Source of the DNA: Clostridiales bacterium
GTDB taxonomy: Bacteria; Bacillota; Clostridia; Christensenellales; Borkfalkiaceae
DNA: 60,398 nt
Assembly (NCBI GenBank): GCA_015055945.1
Contig: SVHH01000007.1
Coordinates: forward strand, 1-60,398
Reading direction: 5' to 3'
Numbering within the stretch: position 1 is the first letter of the stretch; every line of letters starts with the position of its first letter. Below the pieces are notes generated by a model. That model saw only the letters and a program-made list of their open reading frames with translations, was not told the origin of the DNA and searched no databases. The position numbers were made by a program, and so were the translations under genes. Shown in pieces: positions 43,831 to 51,322 of this stretch.

Positions 43831-43864
43831 AGTGGTTGACAGTGGTCAAAAATTATGCTACAAT
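43831..43864 (+). promoter_or_regulatory. mraZ promoter with candidate MraZ boxes
   Basis: Consensus TTGACA (43836-43841), 17-bp spacer, extended TGC-TACAAT (-10 at 43859-43864). AGTGGT is repeated at 43831 and 43841, a 10-bp period overlapping the -35. MraZ proteins bind direct TGGG-type repeats with about this period, so autoregulation is likely. An AGGAAGGGG ribosome-binding site follows. Confidence 0.8.
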
Positions 43865-43899
43865 AACAGTACAAAATTAGGAAGGGGTATGCTTTTTAA

Positions 43900-44325
43900 A
43901 TGTCCGGTAAAAATTACTCGCATCAATTAGATGCTAAAAACCGAATGAGAATACCGGCTAAACTGCGTGAGCAACTTGGTGAAGGCTATGCTATCACCGT
44001 GGGCACGGGCGGTTGTCTTTACGTATATACCGCAGAGCAGTTGAAAGAAGTAAAAGCAAAACTTTCTAATATCAACGCTTATAGGGAAAAACAGTTAAAG
44101 GCAGCGCGTTTTATTCTTTATAATACGTGGGAAGCCGAAGAAGACAAGCAGGGCAGAATTCTTCTCCCTGAAAACTTAAGAAAGTTCGCTAAGATTGAAA
44201 AGAACGTAAAAGTTTTCCAAGGTCCTAACTGCATTGAAATTTGGAGTGAAGAAGTTTGGAACGAATACTTTAACGACGTTAACTTTGAAGAACTTGCTGA
44301 TGCGCTTGAAGCATTAAATTCCTAA
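43900..44325 (+). CDS. mraZ: Division/cell wall cluster transcriptional regulator MraZ
   Basis: A 141-residue AbrB-like double-domain protein that represses its own division cluster. The start SGKNYSHQLDAKNRMRIPAK and the second-domain counterpart EEDKQGRILLPENLR are typical. It leads the mraZ-rsmH-ftsL-PBP series under a strong promoter. Confidence 0.95.
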   Translation: MSGKNYSHQLDAKNRMRIPAKLREQLGEGYAITVGTGGCLYVYTAEQLKEVKAKLSNINAYREKQLKAARFILYNTWEAEEDKQGRILLPENLRKFAKIEKNVKVFQGPNCIEIWSEEVWNEYFNDVNFEELADALEALNS

Positions 44326-44329
44326 TAAG

Positions 44330-45268
44330 ATGGCTGAACTTAAACACGTATCCGTTATGTTTGATGAATGCATGGACGGACTTAACATTAAAAACGGCGG
44401 GCTGTACTTTGACGGAACGCTGGGCGGTGGTGGACATTCTCACGGAATATTGAGTAGATGCGCCCCCGACGGTAAACTGGTTGCAACCGATCTTGATGAT
44501 TATGCTATCGCAAGGGCAACCGAAAGATTAAGCGAATTTAACGGGAGATTTACTCTCGTAAAAGATAATTTCAAAAACTTTGCTCAAGTTAAAGAAAATT
44601 TAGGGATAGATGCCTTTGACGGAATACTTCTCGACCTTGGCGTTTCAAGTTTCCAACTTGACGATAGAGCCCGCGGATTTTCTTATATGGCAACCGACGT
44701 AAAACTCGATATGCGAATGGGTAAAGATAACCCCTTAACCGCTGAAACTGTTGTTAACGAGTACAGTGAAAGGGAATTAAAAAGAATTTTAACGGTGTAC
44801 GGCGAAGAAAGATTTGCTTCTTTAATTGCAAAAAACATCGTTGAAAATAGAAAGGTTAAAAGAATTGAAACGACTGGACAACTTATCGAGATTATCGAAA
44901 AGAGTATTCCTAAGAAGTTTCAAAAAGATGGGCATCCCGCAAAAAGAACCTTTCAAGCAATAAGAATAGAAGTAAACGGCGAGCTGGACGGACTTTACGA
45001 AACGGTGCTTACGATGGCAAGATCACTCAAGAGTGGTGGCAGAATTGCAATTTTAACGTTCCATTCATTAGAAGATAGGATAGTTAAAAACGCGTTCAAA
45101 GAATTAGAGTGTGATTGTATTTGCGATAAGAGTTTGCCAGTATGTGTGTGCGGTAAGAAAAAGGAAGTTAATATCATAACTAAACATCCAATAACCGCAA
45201 GCGAAAAAGAATTAGAAATTAACGGAAGGGCAAGGAGTGCAAAACTCCGTATTGCCGAAAAAGTATAA
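44330..45268 (+). CDS. rsmH: 16S rRNA (cytosine1402-N4) methyltransferase
   Basis: RsmH (MraW) methylates C1402 of 16S rRNA. The 312-residue protein starts with HVSVMFDECMDGL, contains the SAM loop DGTLGGGGHSHGIL, DLGVSSFQLD and the C-terminal ITAS and RSAKLR. It begins 4 bp after mraZ without a clear Shine-Dalgarno, implying coupled translation. Confidence 0.95.
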   Translation: MAELKHVSVMFDECMDGLNIKNGGLYFDGTLGGGGHSHGILSRCAPDGKLVATDLDDYAIARATERLSEFNGRFTLVKDNFKNFAQVKENLGIDAFDGILLDLGVSSFQLDDRARGFSYMATDVKLDMRMGKDNPLTAETVVNEYSERELKRILTVYGEERFASLIAKNIVENRKVKRIETTGQLIEIIEKSIPKKFQKDGHPAKRTFQAIRIEVNGELDGLYETVLTMARSLKSGGRIAILTFHSLEDRIVKNAFKELECDCICDKSLPVCVCGKKKEVNIITKHPITASEKELEINGRARSAKLRIAEKV

Positions 45269-45288
45269 CAAAGTATAGGAGAAAAGGT

Positions 45289-45318
45289 ATGGTACAGCAA
45301 GACGTTCAAGTGATGTGA
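45289..45318 (+). other. Nine-codon leader ORF in front of ftsL
   Basis: The best Shine-Dalgarno of this junction, AGGAG (45277-45281), serves ATG 45289, but that frame stops after nine codons (TGA 45316). The stop overlaps the GTG proposed for ftsL (GTGA). It is either a coupling leader peptide or the remnant of the true ftsL start after a one-base loss: in the ftsL frame the same DNA encodes GTARRSSDVNTTYE. Confidence 0.45.
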
Positions 45319-45878
45319 ACACAACTTATGAATCTGCAAACGGTGGCGTTGCAGTATTAGAAAGACCTTGCGAAGTGGTTGAAAACGCTACGGCAACTTA
45401 TTCTGATCAAGAATCTAGAATCAAGAGTAATCTTGATAAGCTTCTTAATTACGATAAGTATGCTCCGACAGTTTCAAGCACGGCGGAAGAAGCAGTGTCT
45501 AAAGTAGTTGCTCAAGCATCTACTCTTGCAGATGAAGACATTAGACCTACTTCAACTACTATGCAATTTGGCGAAGACATTGATCAAATTACTAGAGATA
45601 TGTCACGCAGTGCAGCAGTTGCACAAGATTCTTATCAAATCAACAAAAAGGGTAAGGTAGCCGTTATGCTTTACGCCTTAGTAGTAACCGTTATTTTAGC
45701 GCTAATAATTTTAAATACAGGTGTTTTGGCATCATTGTCTAGCACCGCAGAACAAAAGGCTGCAGAATTTTCTGCGATTAAATCAGAAGCAAGTGCTCTT
45801 GCCGCTGAAAACGAATATTTGCAAAGCAACGAACGTATCGTTGAAGAAGCAATGAAATTAGGTATGGTTCAAAAGTAA
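45315..45878 (+). CDS. ftsL: FtsL-like division protein
   Basis: A 187-residue bitopic protein: a long acidic cytoplasmic region (about 112 residues), one membrane helix (VAVMLYALVVTVILALIIL), then a coiled-coil heptad segment (AEQKAAEFSAIKSEASALAAENEYL). Position after rsmH and topology fit FtsL, which recruits division-septum synthases with DivIC/FtsB. GTG 45315 is the only start in this frame near a ribosome-binding site, but the site is better spaced for a short out-of-frame ORF. The amino end is therefore uncertain and may be frameshifted. Confidence 0.7.
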   Translation: MNTTYESANGGVAVLERPCEVVENATATYSDQESRIKSNLDKLLNYDKYAPTVSSTAEEAVSKVVAQASTLADEDIRPTSTTMQFGEDIDQITRDMSRSAAVAQDSYQINKKGKVAVMLYALVVTVILALIILNTGVLASLSSTAEQKAAEFSAIKSEASALAAENEYLQSNERIVEEAMKLGMVQK

Positions 45879-45890
45879 TTAAAACCGACC

Positions 45891-45926
45891 ACCCCGAATA
45901 CACTTATAATAAACTATAAGTGGGGT
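45891..45926 (+). promoter_or_regulatory. Intergenic hairpin masking the PBP ribosome-binding site
   Basis: ACCCC (45891) and ACTTATA (45902) pair with TATAAGT (45915) and GGGGT (45922), giving 12 bp with a 6-nt bulge and 6-nt loop. GGGGT is the only Shine-Dalgarno-like sequence before the PBP frame, so the hairpin could limit its translation. Confidence 0.5.
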
Positions 45927-45933
45927 AACAACA

Positions 45934-47514
45934 ATTAAAAACGATTTATCTATCACGATTTTACGAAAGAGGTTATTCGCAATTATACTTGCGGTAACCT
46001 TTTTATTTTTGTCCGTTTTAGGCAGAGTATTTTACGTTCAAGTAATTTGGGGTGAAGAACTTCAAAAAAAGGCAATAGACCAGTGGACAAGGGAAATACC
46101 TATAATTGCAGCCCGTGGAAAAATTGTAGATGAAAACGGTGTGGTTCTTGCTGATAACGATGATACTTATACGGTGTTCGTTAGAAAGAAAGCAGTGGGT
46201 GATTTTGACAAATTGTCAAGCGTATTATCTAATATTTTAGGTCTAAGTTATGAATACGTCTATAATAGATTGACTAAAACCACGTCTAGTGAAGTAACAA
46301 TAAAAAAACAAGTACCAAAAGAGCAAATTTCTCAGTTGTTAACTTACGAATTTAATGGTCTTTATGTGTCGCGTGATAACTCTAGAACTTATCCGTATAA
46401 CGAGTTTTTGACTTCAGTTTTGGGGTTTACTTCAACTGATGGTAAAGGTCAGTCTGGGTTAGAACTCTATTACGATAAATATCTATCGGGTATGAACGGA
46501 GAAATACTTTATGAAACTGATATTGTCGGTGTTGAAGTGGACGGTGGCAAAGCAAGTTATATCCCCGCAACCGATGGGCTTAATATAAAACTTACGATTG
46601 ATTATGAAGTTCAGCAATTATGTGAGCACGCTATGGAAGAAGCGATGGAAATTCATAAAGCAAAGTCAGCACAAATGCTTGTTATCGATCCAAGTACTGG
46701 CGCGATTAAAGGGATAAGTATAAAGCCGTCGTATGACCTAAATGAAATTCCAAGAGATGATTTGGCTGCGCTTAACGCGCTGTCTAGAAACAATTTGTTT
46801 TGCGACGTATACGAGCCTGGTTCAACTTTTAAGGTGCTTACTGCTGCGGCTAATATCGAAGAATATTTACAAGGAAATAAAAATGCTTATAGTCCGCAAC
46901 ATATTTATTCTTCTTCAAGGTATCGTTATATTGACGGTCAAAAAGTAAAGTGTTGGAATAACCACGCTAACGGTAGGCACTCAGCACTTACGCTGCAAGG
47001 TGGGTTAAATAACAGTTGTAACCCGATATTTGTTGACATTGCTTGTGCGTTAGGCAAAGAAACTATGTATAAATACATTGACTTGTTCAATTATGGAAAG
47101 GTTACTGGGGTAGATTTTAACGGCGAGTCGCAAGGAATGGTGCTGCCGATAACTGCTGTTCAAAACGTAGACTTGGCAAGAATTGCTTTTGGGCAAACTA
47201 TTGCCGTAACTGGATTACAACTTGCTGCTGCAACTAGTGCTGCAATTAACGGCGGTATTTATTACACGCCTTATCTAGTTAGCGAAATTTATTCAAATGA
47301 CGGTGCGTTTAGTGAAAAAAACGAGCCTGAACAAAAGAATAGGGTTATAAGTGAAAAGGCATCAAAAATGCTTAGCGAAATGCTTGAAAAGGTTGTTTCA
47401 GAAGGCTCTGGAAAACAAGCCTATATTGAAGGGTATAGGGTTGCGGGTAAAACTGGTGATATTCTGACAACTTGTGTAAATCTCGTCAAAAATCTTATTA
47501 AAATACATACTTGA
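45934..47514 (+). CDS. Class B penicillin-binding protein (FtsI/SpoVD), 3'-truncated by element insertion
   Basis: A transpeptidase that cross-links peptidoglycan at the septum (FtsI) or spore cortex (SpoVD). From an inferred ATT start at 45934 it has 526 codons: a basic start and membrane helix (RKRLFAIILAVTFLFLSVLG), the RGKIVDENG dimerisation region, active serine S297 in EPGSTFKVL, SCN at 361-363 and KTG at 506-508. Immediately after KTG the usual threonine is replaced by D and the frame ends after 17 unrelated residues, because a mobile element begins there. The last strand of the active site and any PASTA domain are lost. No ATG/GTG/TTG exists in frame before TTG 46009, which would cut into the membrane helix. 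Family certain; FtsI versus SpoVD undecided. Confidence 0.8.
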   Translation: MKNDLSITILRKRLFAIILAVTFLFLSVLGRVFYVQVIWGEELQKKAIDQWTREIPIIAARGKIVDENGVVLADNDDTYTVFVRKKAVGDFDKLSSVLSNILGLSYEYVYNRLTKTTSSEVTIKKQVPKEQISQLLTYEFNGLYVSRDNSRTYPYNEFLTSVLGFTSTDGKGQSGLELYYDKYLSGMNGEILYETDIVGVEVDGGKASYIPATDGLNIKLTIDYEVQQLCEHAMEEAMEIHKAKSAQMLVIDPSTGAIKGISIKPSYDLNEIPRDDLAALNALSRNNLFCDVYEPGSTFKVLTAAANIEEYLQGNKNAYSPQHIYSSSRYRYIDGQKVKCWNNHANGRHSALTLQGGLNNSCNPIFVDIACALGKETMYKYIDLFNYGKVTGVDFNGESQGMVLPITAVQNVDLARIAFGQTIAVTGLQLAAATSAAINGGIYYTPYLVSEIYSNDGAFSEKNEPEQKNRVISEKASKMLSEMLEKVVSEGSGKQAYIEGYRVAGKTGDILTTCVNLVKNLIKIHT

Positions 47515-47538
47515 CAAAAAAATAGTATATTTTTAACG

Positions 47539-47600
47539 AAAAAAAGCCTAAAATGTCAACAATCTAATTACGGTTTATAGTTGACAATAGGGCTTTTTTT
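47539..47600 (+). terminator. Terminator at the element's left edge
   Basis: AAAAAAAGCCTA (47539-47550) and TGTCAA (47554) pair with TTGACA (47581) and TAGGGCTTTTTTT (47588-47600) across a 21-nt loop. The T-tract follows directly, so host transcription entering from the PBP gene should stop here. The right arm doubles as the -35 of the element's first promoter. Confidence 0.7.
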
Positions 47601-47610
47601 ATGCTATAAT
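47581..47610 (+). promoter_or_regulatory. Promoter of XRE/HipA-like genes
   Basis: Consensus TTGACA (47581-47586), 18-bp spacer, extended TGC-TATAAT (-10 at 47605-47610). A TAGGAGA ribosome-binding site precedes the ATG at 47640. The inverted repeat TGTCAA/TTGACA over the -35 could also bind the XRE protein. Confidence 0.85.
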
Positions 47611-47639
47611 ATAGGAAAATTAGGGTTAGGAGAAATATA

Positions 47640-48539
47640 ATGCCGATTTTCTATTATGGATTACGTAAACTTATGGACGAGAATAATATTACGCAAAAAG
47701 CACTTGCTGAAGCTTGTGACATTGCGCCAAATTCAATTTCTCGTATGATGCAAGGCGAATATGTGTCAATAGAAACAATTGATAAAATTTGTAATTTCTT
47801 CAATTGCGATTATGGCGATATTATTACGCGATTTAAAAAAGATGATCCTATCGGGTATGTAAGCGATGCTCAATACGAAGAAGGTATGGCGCAGGTTAGA
47901 ACAGCGTTAGTTTATTATATGGAAAAAACAGGCGAGGCTGTTTCAAGAGTAAGTCAGAAAACAACACTATCGGTCAATACGATAAAATCTTTTCTTTTAG
48001 GAAACCCGATTCATTCGACGTCATTTTTGAAGTTAACTAAGTTAGGTGACATTTTTAATAATAGACTGGCAGAAATAATGAATGGGGCAATGAAACCTGA
48101 TGATTATATTGCACCAAAGCCAATCAAGAAAGTTTCTTTTAAGGTGTATTATAAATTATTAAAATTAGTGCCAAAGGGGAAACTAGCAAGAAGGGAAGAT
48201 ATTGAAGCATACGTTGCAAAAAAGTTGAATGTAGAATATGTTTCTTTTGCATTGTTTAAAGGGGATTCTCAATGGGAGTTCAGTACGGATATTATGTTTA
48301 CGATTCCATATTGGAGAGAAATCTCAACTCGTGGCGTTTTGCAAGAGACAAGCAAATGTTCAAGGGAAACACAAGAACAGGCATTAATTGAAGAGGGGCA
48401 TACTTTAGTCAAATATGGGAAAGATTCCAAACGAGTAGAAGACTTCCAAAATAAGCTCTTCGATTTTAATTCAATTGACGATAAGACTTTCTTTGAAATT
48501 TATGACGATGAAGAATCAAAGAGATTTTACGAATTTTAA
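47640..48539 (+). CDS. XRE-family regulator
   Basis: A 299-residue protein. The N-terminal helix-turn-helix is NITQKALAEACDIAPNSISR (residues about 16-35), and a second similar segment, SQKTTLSVNTIKSFL, follows near residue 105-120. The C-terminal 150 residues match nothing I recognise. It probably represses its own promoter and, as first gene before the HipA-like kinase, may act as the antitoxin-like partner. It is much larger than HipB (about 90 residues), so an immunity/regulator role for the element is the alternative. Confidence 0.75.
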   Translation: MPIFYYGLRKLMDENNITQKALAEACDIAPNSISRMMQGEYVSIETIDKICNFFNCDYGDIITRFKKDDPIGYVSDAQYEEGMAQVRTALVYYMEKTGEAVSRVSQKTTLSVNTIKSFLLGNPIHSTSFLKLTKLGDIFNNRLAEIMNGAMKPDDYIAPKPIKKVSFKVYYKLLKLVPKGKLARREDIEAYVAKKLNVEYVSFALFKGDSQWEFSTDIMFTIPYWREISTRGVLQETSKCSRETQEQALIEEGHTLVKYGKDSKRVEDFQNKLFDFNSIDDKTFFEIYDDEESKRFYEF

Positions 48540-48586
48540 TAGTTGATGTATAAAAAACACGAAAATGAAAAATGAGGGATACTTCA

Positions 48587-49708
48587 ATGTTCGATACGAA
48601 ATGGACTTATATGATTATGCATAAAAATGAACTTGTCGCATCCATTCGCAAAGATGGGTATTGTGAGGTTTATAGTTCATCTTTTATGCCGTATAATTTA
48701 TATCTTGAAACTAAAACGCAGGACTTGGATGAGAGGGTTAATAATTTAACGAATTTTTATTATTGGTGTGCGTCAAGGGTATTGTCTTTGGATAGAAAAC
48801 ATGCAAAAACAATATTAAATTATTTGAATAAAAAACAAGCTGTTACGGATAAGGATAGGGCGGAAATTGCCCTTTCGTATCACTGTTTAACGTTGACGGA
48901 TGTTTTTTGGGTAAAGGAAAAAGAAGAAACGCTTTTCTTTGAAGATATTAGTTTATATAGAAATCCTTTAAGTAGGGCTTTTTTTGACGTTTGCTTAAGA
49001 GGTGTGTATCCGACATCTCGGACTCAAGAGTTTTTAACACAGGGTAAAGTTGCTGGAGATATTTCTACGAGTGGTGTTGCGCCTAAAGCATGGCTTCGTA
49101 AAGATGGATATATATACTTGTATAAGGACGGCAACGCCGATGAAGTAAATGCTGAATTATTAGCGAGTAAGATAGCTAATTGTTTTCAATGTAATCATAT
49201 AGAATATTTTGAAGATTACTATCTTGGAGAAAAAGTTTGCGTAAGCAAACTAATTACTTCCGAAGAGACTAGCATAGTTCCAATAGAATATATAGAAGTC
49301 TATGCGATAAATAACGAAATCGACAAATATTCACTTGTGCTGGAAAAAGATTCGTATAATTACTATATGATGAACATTCTTGATTACTTAATTGGGAATA
49401 CCGATAGGCATTGGGGTAATTGGGGCTTTTTAGTTGATAATAAAACGAATGAATTACTGAATTTGCACCCGTTAATGGATTTTAATAAAGCATTTACGAC
49501 ATATGATGATTTAGCGGGGGCGAAGTGCTTGACGACTAGAGAAGCGAGGACGCAAATGCAAGCCGCAATAGAGGCTGTTAAACAAATTGGGCTTAATCAA
49601 ATATCTGAAATTCAAGGGAACTGGTTTTACGATGAAAGTATAAAAGAGATGTTTTTTAAGAGGTTGGATGTTTTAAGAAAAACTAATGATGAAAGGTCAA
49701 AAGCTTAA
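48587..49708 (+). CDS. HipA-like kinase-domain protein
   Basis: A 373-residue protein with the HipA C-terminal kinase pattern: SGVAPKAWLRKDG with a lysine strand IYLYKDG, the catalytic loop GNTDRHWGNWG (N271, D273, H275, N278), and HPLMDFNKAF with the metal-binding D298. HipA-type kinases phosphorylate targets such as glutamyl-tRNA synthetase and cause growth arrest; others are non-toxic. ATG 48587 is chosen because GAGGGA lies just ahead; an upstream ATG (48572) lacks one. It follows the XRE gene by 47 bp. Confidence 0.75.
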   Translation: MFDTKWTYMIMHKNELVASIRKDGYCEVYSSSFMPYNLYLETKTQDLDERVNNLTNFYYWCASRVLSLDRKHAKTILNYLNKKQAVTDKDRAEIALSYHCLTLTDVFWVKEKEETLFFEDISLYRNPLSRAFFDVCLRGVYPTSRTQEFLTQGKVAGDISTSGVAPKAWLRKDGYIYLYKDGNADEVNAELLASKIANCFQCNHIEYFEDYYLGEKVCVSKLITSEETSIVPIEYIEVYAINNEIDKYSLVLEKDSYNYYMMNILDYLIGNTDRHWGNWGFLVDNKTNELLNLHPLMDFNKAFTTYDDLAGAKCLTTREARTQMQAAIEAVKQIGLNQISEIQGNWFYDESIKEMFFKRLDVLRKTNDERSKA

Positions 49709-49769
49709 TGTGAAACGTGTTTATGGTGAAAATTCAAACAAAAGAGAAACAAACTTAATATATAGTGAT

Positions 49770-49805
49770 AACCCTGTAATATATGATATTTTACAGGGTT
49801 ATTTT
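49770..49805 (+). terminator. Terminator after HipA-like gene
   Basis: AACCCTGTAA and TTACAGGGTT form a 10-bp stem with an 11-nt loop, followed by ATTTTAT. Confidence 0.8.
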
Positions 49806-49892
49806 ATACGGAAATTTATTAACGCGATTTGTTTTAAGTATAAAAAAGTGTAAAAAACGACAAAATATATCTATTAAAAAATGTAATTTTTA

Positions 49893-49921
49893 TTGACATT
49901 CATACGCTAATATGATATACT
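49893..49921 (+). promoter_or_regulatory. Promoter of AAA/DUF4143 gene
   Basis: Consensus TTGACA (49893-49898), 17-bp spacer, TATACT (49916-49921), then TGGAGG (49931-49936). Confidence 0.8.
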
Positions 49922-49942
49922 ATTACCATCTGGAGGATGATT

Positions 49943-51238
49943 ATGGAACGAAAAATTTATCAAGAATTATTAAACTGGAAAAACAACGAAGCTCGTAAAC
50001 CATTAATCTTGCAAGGTGCAAGACAAGTAGGCAAAACGTATATAGTCAACTATTTTGCAGGTAAAGAGTATCAGAATTATATTTACTGTAATTTTGAGAA
50101 AGAAAAGGGATTAGAAGATTTCTTTACAGACTTAAACCCTGAAAATATAATTCGTAAATTAGCGAATTATAAACGCAAGGAAATTTTGCCGAAAGATACT
50201 TTGATTATTTTCGATGAAATTCAGTCTTGCCCGCAAGCAATTACTTCTTTAAAGTATTTCAACGAAGAGGCGAATGAATATCATATAGTTGCGCTTGGCT
50301 CATTATTAGGTGTATCGGTAAATCGTGGCAATTTTTCATTTCCCGTTGGGAAAGTACAATTTTTAACAATGTATCCGATGGATTTTGAAGAATACTTGCT
50401 CGCAAAGGGTGAAGAGTATTTGGTAGGGCAGATTAAAGATTGTTACGCAAGCGATGCGCCATTAGATTCGCTTTTTCACGAGCGTGCGCTTGATTATTAT
50501 AAAGAGTATTTATTCGTTGGTGGTATGCCAGAGGTGGTTGAAAATTACATCAAGAATAAAAACCCTGAAATGGTAAGAATAGCGCAACAAACTATTTTAG
50601 AATCGTATCAAAATGATATGGGTAAATATAATAAACAATCTGAAATTCCAAAGACTAAGATTGTCTATAAAAATATTAGTACTCAACTTGCTAAAGAGAA
50701 TAAAAAGTTTCAATATAAGTACGTGAAATCAGGCGGTCGTGCTTCTGAATTTGAAGGCGCAATAGAGTGGTTGTGTTTAGCGGGGGTTGCGAGCCAGTTG
50801 TATCGCATAGAACAAATTGCTTTACCATTAAACGCTTATAGGTCATTATCAGACTTTAAGTTTTATATGAATGACGTCGGGCTTTGCGGTGCAAGTCAAG
50901 ATATACATTTTGATGATATTCAGCGCGATAATCCCTTGTTATATAATTTCAAGGGTGGGTTAACTGAAAATTATGTATTTAATCAATTTACGAGTAATGG
51001 TTTTGATTTATATTATTGGAATAGCGGAAATCAAGCAGAAATAGATTTCATTGTAAGAGTTAATGAAGATGTTATTCCTGTAGAGGTAAAATCTTCGGAC
51101 AACACTCGTTCAAGAAGTTTATCTGTTTATACAAGCAAATATGCTCCAGCATATTCAATCCGATTATCAATGAAGAATTTCGGTTTTGAAAATGGTATAA
51201 AATCAATTCCTCTTTACGCAGCGTTTTGTATTAAATAA
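49943..51238 (+). CDS. AAA ATPase with DUF4143
   Basis: A 431-residue protein of the AAA_14/DUF4143 type: Walker A GARQVGKT (residues 25-32), Walker B LIIFDEIQSCP, SFPVGKVQFL, and a C-terminal nuclease-like DUF4143 part with AEIDFIV and PVEVKSSDN, a PD-(D/E)xK-like arrangement. The cellular role of the family is unknown; it is common as cargo in gut Clostridia and Bacteroides. ATG 49943 is chosen over ATG 49937, which overlaps the TGGAGG site. It has its own promoter and is flanked by terminators, so it is a stand-alone cargo gene. Confidence 0.88.
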   Translation: MERKIYQELLNWKNNEARKPLILQGARQVGKTYIVNYFAGKEYQNYIYCNFEKEKGLEDFFTDLNPENIIRKLANYKRKEILPKDTLIIFDEIQSCPQAITSLKYFNEEANEYHIVALGSLLGVSVNRGNFSFPVGKVQFLTMYPMDFEEYLLAKGEEYLVGQIKDCYASDAPLDSLFHERALDYYKEYLFVGGMPEVVENYIKNKNPEMVRIAQQTILESYQNDMGKYNKQSEIPKTKIVYKNISTQLAKENKKFQYKYVKSGGRASEFEGAIEWLCLAGVASQLYRIEQIALPLNAYRSLSDFKFYMNDVGLCGASQDIHFDDIQRDNPLLYNFKGGLTENYVFNQFTSNGFDLYYWNSGNQAEIDFIVRVNEDVIPVEVKSSDNTRSRSLSVYTSKYAPAYSIRLSMKNFGFENGIKSIPLYAAFCIK

Positions 51239-51273
51239 CACAACAAACATAATTATAAATATATTATTAAATG

Positions 51274-51303
51274 AAGACAGGATAAAAAGTTCTGTCTTTT
51301 TTT
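51274..51303 (+). terminator. Leader terminator before winged-helix gene
   Basis: AAGACAG (51274-51280) and CTGTCTT (51292-51298) form a 7-bp stem followed by a run of Ts to 51303. It ends 19 nt before the ATG at 51323, with the ribosome-binding site AAGGAGGT squeezed between, so it can act as an attenuator for the next operon. Confidence 0.75.
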
Positions 51304-51322
51304 ATTTCAACAAGGAGGTCTT

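Noticed and set aside
45316-45318. TGA in the ftsL leader as a recoded selenocysteine codon
   Set aside because: No SECIS-like hairpin follows and the downstream frame does not continue ftsL.
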